This document shows positions 62,694 through 64,000 of a DNA stretch of 64,000 bases, piece by piece. A model generated the notes under the pieces. It had not been told where the DNA came from. It worked only from the letters and a program-made list of their open reading frames with translations, and ran no database searches. Position numbers and translations under genes: made by a program. The first letter of the stretch is position 1; each line of letters opens with the position of its first letter. Source of the stretch: Syntrophaceae bacterium. Lineage in GTDB: Bacteria > Desulfobacterota > Syntrophia > Syntrophales > PHBD01. The DNA is taken from NCBI GenBank assembly GCA_013177825.1, contig JABLXX010000001.1:62001-126000 (forward strand), written 5' to 3'.

Positions 62694-62722
62694 TTATTAC
62701 TAAAAATCATAAATATTCACAA
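62694..62722 (-). promoter_or_regulatory. promoter of the tungstate transporter operon
   Basis: Minus-strand TTGTGA (62717-62722) and TAATAA (62694-62699) are 17 bases apart in an AT-rich stretch (62690-62760) within otherwise GC-rich DNA. The leader to the regulator start is about 60 bases. Confidence 0.6.
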
Positions 62723-62990
62723 ATAAGAACTCTGGAGGCTGTTCGAGTTTTGATTATTTTTGATGATTGGTGAAACAAGCAAATGGGAATGAAGGCATAT
62801 TGGAGAGATAAAAGAGGAAGGGTGCTTAGTTGTCTGCCCGCAGCATCGAAATCGCCGCCGTTCCACGGGAAAGATGGACAGCCGGGGGCTAGACAGGCTA
62901 AACTTCTTGACATATTGGGCATTTTACCCGATAGTTCCAAGGTTCCCGTGCCGGTGGGGCCGTTCGAACCGGCATGTTCGGAGGATTCCC

Positions 62991-63866
62991 GTGGAAAAAA
63001 TAGGCTGGATCGGAACCGGCGTCATGGGCCGTTCCATGGCCATGCACGTCCTGAAAGGCGGCTATCCCGTTTCCGTCTTCAACCGAAGCCGGGAAAGGGC
63101 TGAAGATCTGTGCCGGGAAGGCGCGATATGGTGCGACAGTCCCGGGGAGGTCGCCGCCCGGAGCGATATCGTCTTCACCATGGTCGGCGAGCCGGCCGAC
63201 GTCGAACGGGTCATCCTGGGGGAAGATGGCGTGCTTGCCCGGATCCGGAAGGGATCCGTTATCGTCGACATGACCACGTCCGAGCCATCCCTGGCTGTTC
63301 GGATTTACAACGAGGCAAGGGCACGATCCGTTTCTTCCCTGGATGCACCGGTTTCCGGCGGAGACGTCGGGGCGAGGGAGGGAACGCTGGCGATCATGGC
63401 CGGTGGCGATGAAGAGGCCTTCCGGCGCGTCCTTCCGGTATTCGAGCGGATGGGCGGGAACATCGTCCTCATGGGCGGCCCCGGCATGGGCCAGCACACG
63501 AAGATGAGCAACCAGATCCTGGTTGCCTCGACGATGATCGGCGTCGTGGAGGCCCTGCTCTACGCCCGGCGTGCGGGTCTCGATCTGGAACAAACGATCG
63601 GCGTCGTGGGAAAGGGGGCCGCCGCGTCGTGGGCCTTCAACCAGCTGGGGCCGCGAATCGTGAAGGGAGACACGGCCCCGGGTTTTGCAATCCGCCATTT
63701 CGTGAAGGACATGGGAATCGCCCTGGCCGAGGCAAAGAAAATGAGACTGTCTCTCCCGGGGCTTGCCCTGGTGAACCAGTTCTATCTGGCCGCCGTGGCG
63801 GAGGGACTTGAAAATGAAGGAACCCACGCTCTCTTTCACGTTCTCGACAGGATGAACCGCCCCTGA
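62991..63866 (+). CDS. 3-hydroxyisobutyrate dehydrogenase family protein
   Basis: A 291-residue beta-hydroxyacid dehydrogenase starting at GTG 62991 (GGAGG 6 bases upstream). The cofactor site is IGWIGTGVMGRSMAMHVLKGGY, the substrate motif is LDAPVSGGDVGAREGTLAIMAGG, the catalytic lysine lies in GPGMGQHTKMSNQI. It oxidises a 2-methyl-3-hydroxy acid, tartronate semialdehyde-type or similar compound with NAD(P). Divergent from the regulator gene, separated by an AT-rich region of about 360 bases. Confidence 0.93.
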   Translation: MEKIGWIGTGVMGRSMAMHVLKGGYPVSVFNRSRERAEDLCREGAIWCDSPGEVAARSDIVFTMVGEPADVERVILGEDGVLARIRKGSVIVDMTTSEPSLAVRIYNEARARSVSSLDAPVSGGDVGAREGTLAIMAGGDEEAFRRVLPVFERMGGNIVLMGGPGMGQHTKMSNQILVASTMIGVVEALLYARRAGLDLEQTIGVVGKGAAASWAFNQLGPRIVKGDTAPGFAIRHFVKDMGIALAEAKKMRLSLPGLALVNQFYLAAVAEGLENEGTHALFHVLDRMNRP

Positions 63867-63892
63867 AGGCCGGGGAAAAGAGGGAGCGCAAC

Positions 63893-63910
63893 AAGCCGGG
63901 AACCCGGCTT
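63893..63910. terminator. short GC hairpin after the dehydrogenase gene
   Basis: AAGCCGGG and CCCGGCTT are almost contiguous, 27 bases past the stop codon, followed by TTCGG and a second small hairpin (CTTCGCT-CG-CAGCGAAG). Weak terminator at best. Confidence 0.35.
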
Positions 63911-63974
63911 TCGGCATAGGCTTCGCTCGCAGCGAAGATGGAAAGAAACAAACAAATCGAGGAGAGAAGAAAAC

Positions 63975-64000
63975 ATGCAGGAAGAAGGAAGAGAGAACGA
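63975..64000 (+). CDS. start of an unidentified gene (cut by window end)
   Basis: GAGGAGAG lies 9 bases upstream of an ATG that opens MQEEGREN before the window ends. Too short to identify; reported because the ribosome site is strong and the position fits a downstream gene. Confidence 0.45.

Overview
The window is high-GC bacterial DNA, mostly about 60% or more, with one clearly AT-richer block near 51.7-58.0 kb. The gene content points to an anaerobic deltaproteobacterium in the broad sense, most like the syntrophic Desulfobacterota. It includes LIV-type transport coupled to acyl-CoA ligase, an ADP-forming acyl-CoA synthetase, a 4-hydroxybutyryl-CoA dehydratase/HpaB-family flavoprotein, tungstate transport, ferredoxin partners and a short-form ThiC. 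The lineage is an inference; no rRNA is present.

Layout. 0-5 kb: a polar amino-acid ABC transporter (binding protein, two permeases, ATPase) running leftward into a truncated GlcD-type oxidase, interrupted by two dispersed palindromic repeats, plus an OmpA-like protein. 5.5-8.2 kb: an SDR dehydrogenase, the HpaB/AbfD-like flavoprotein and a 29-codon bS22/mS38-like gene with a strong terminator. 8.5-12.8 kb: LemA, a nucleotidyltransferase-like protein, a TPM-domain protein, and groS-groL. 13.1-15.4 kb: a ferredoxin-like protein overlapping a GMC-type flavoprotein. 15.5-22.7 kb: a leftward livK-G-acyl-CoA ligase-livH-M-F operon preceded by a phenylalanine-rich leader peptide and mutually exclusive RNA hairpins. 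22.9-32.6 kb: hydrolase, ModF-like double ATPase, degenerate Nudix plus cyclic-nucleotide-binding pair, peroxiredoxin, EmrAB efflux, aldo-keto reductase. 32.6-37.9 kb: ADP-forming acyl-CoA synthetase, metallo-beta-lactamase-fold protein, panB and a Rossmann partner. 38.0-44.0 kb: a PAS-GGDEF diguanylate cyclase overlapping a four-gene MacA/MacB-like export cassette. 44.0-50.7 kb: rnhA, tatD, a TPP-riboswitch-controlled thiamine operon, cca, and tRNA-Gly/tRNA-Cys.

Downstream of the tRNAs lies a lower-GC island of about 6 kb. It is bracketed by decayed IS3-family fragments in the same orientation. It carries a TetR regulator, an APH-fold kinase, an acyl-CoA ligase, a phosphotriesterase-family metal hydrolase and a DUF7064-like protein, plausibly a catabolic cassette for a lactone or hydroxy acid. 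The right IS end abuts a tungstate-type transporter (HTH-PBP regulator, two binding proteins, permease, ATPase) whose ATPase gene is interrupted by one in-frame TAA. The window ends with a 3-hydroxyisobutyrate-dehydrogenase-family protein and the first codons of another gene.

The strongest novel candidate is the Phe attenuator at 22.5-22.7 kb. A 23-codon leader with six Phe codons is followed by pairings readable by eye as 1:2, 2:3 and 3:4 structures. It sits ahead of a transporter plus acyl-CoA ligase operon, which suggests salvage of phenylalanine or of an aryl-acetate precursor.
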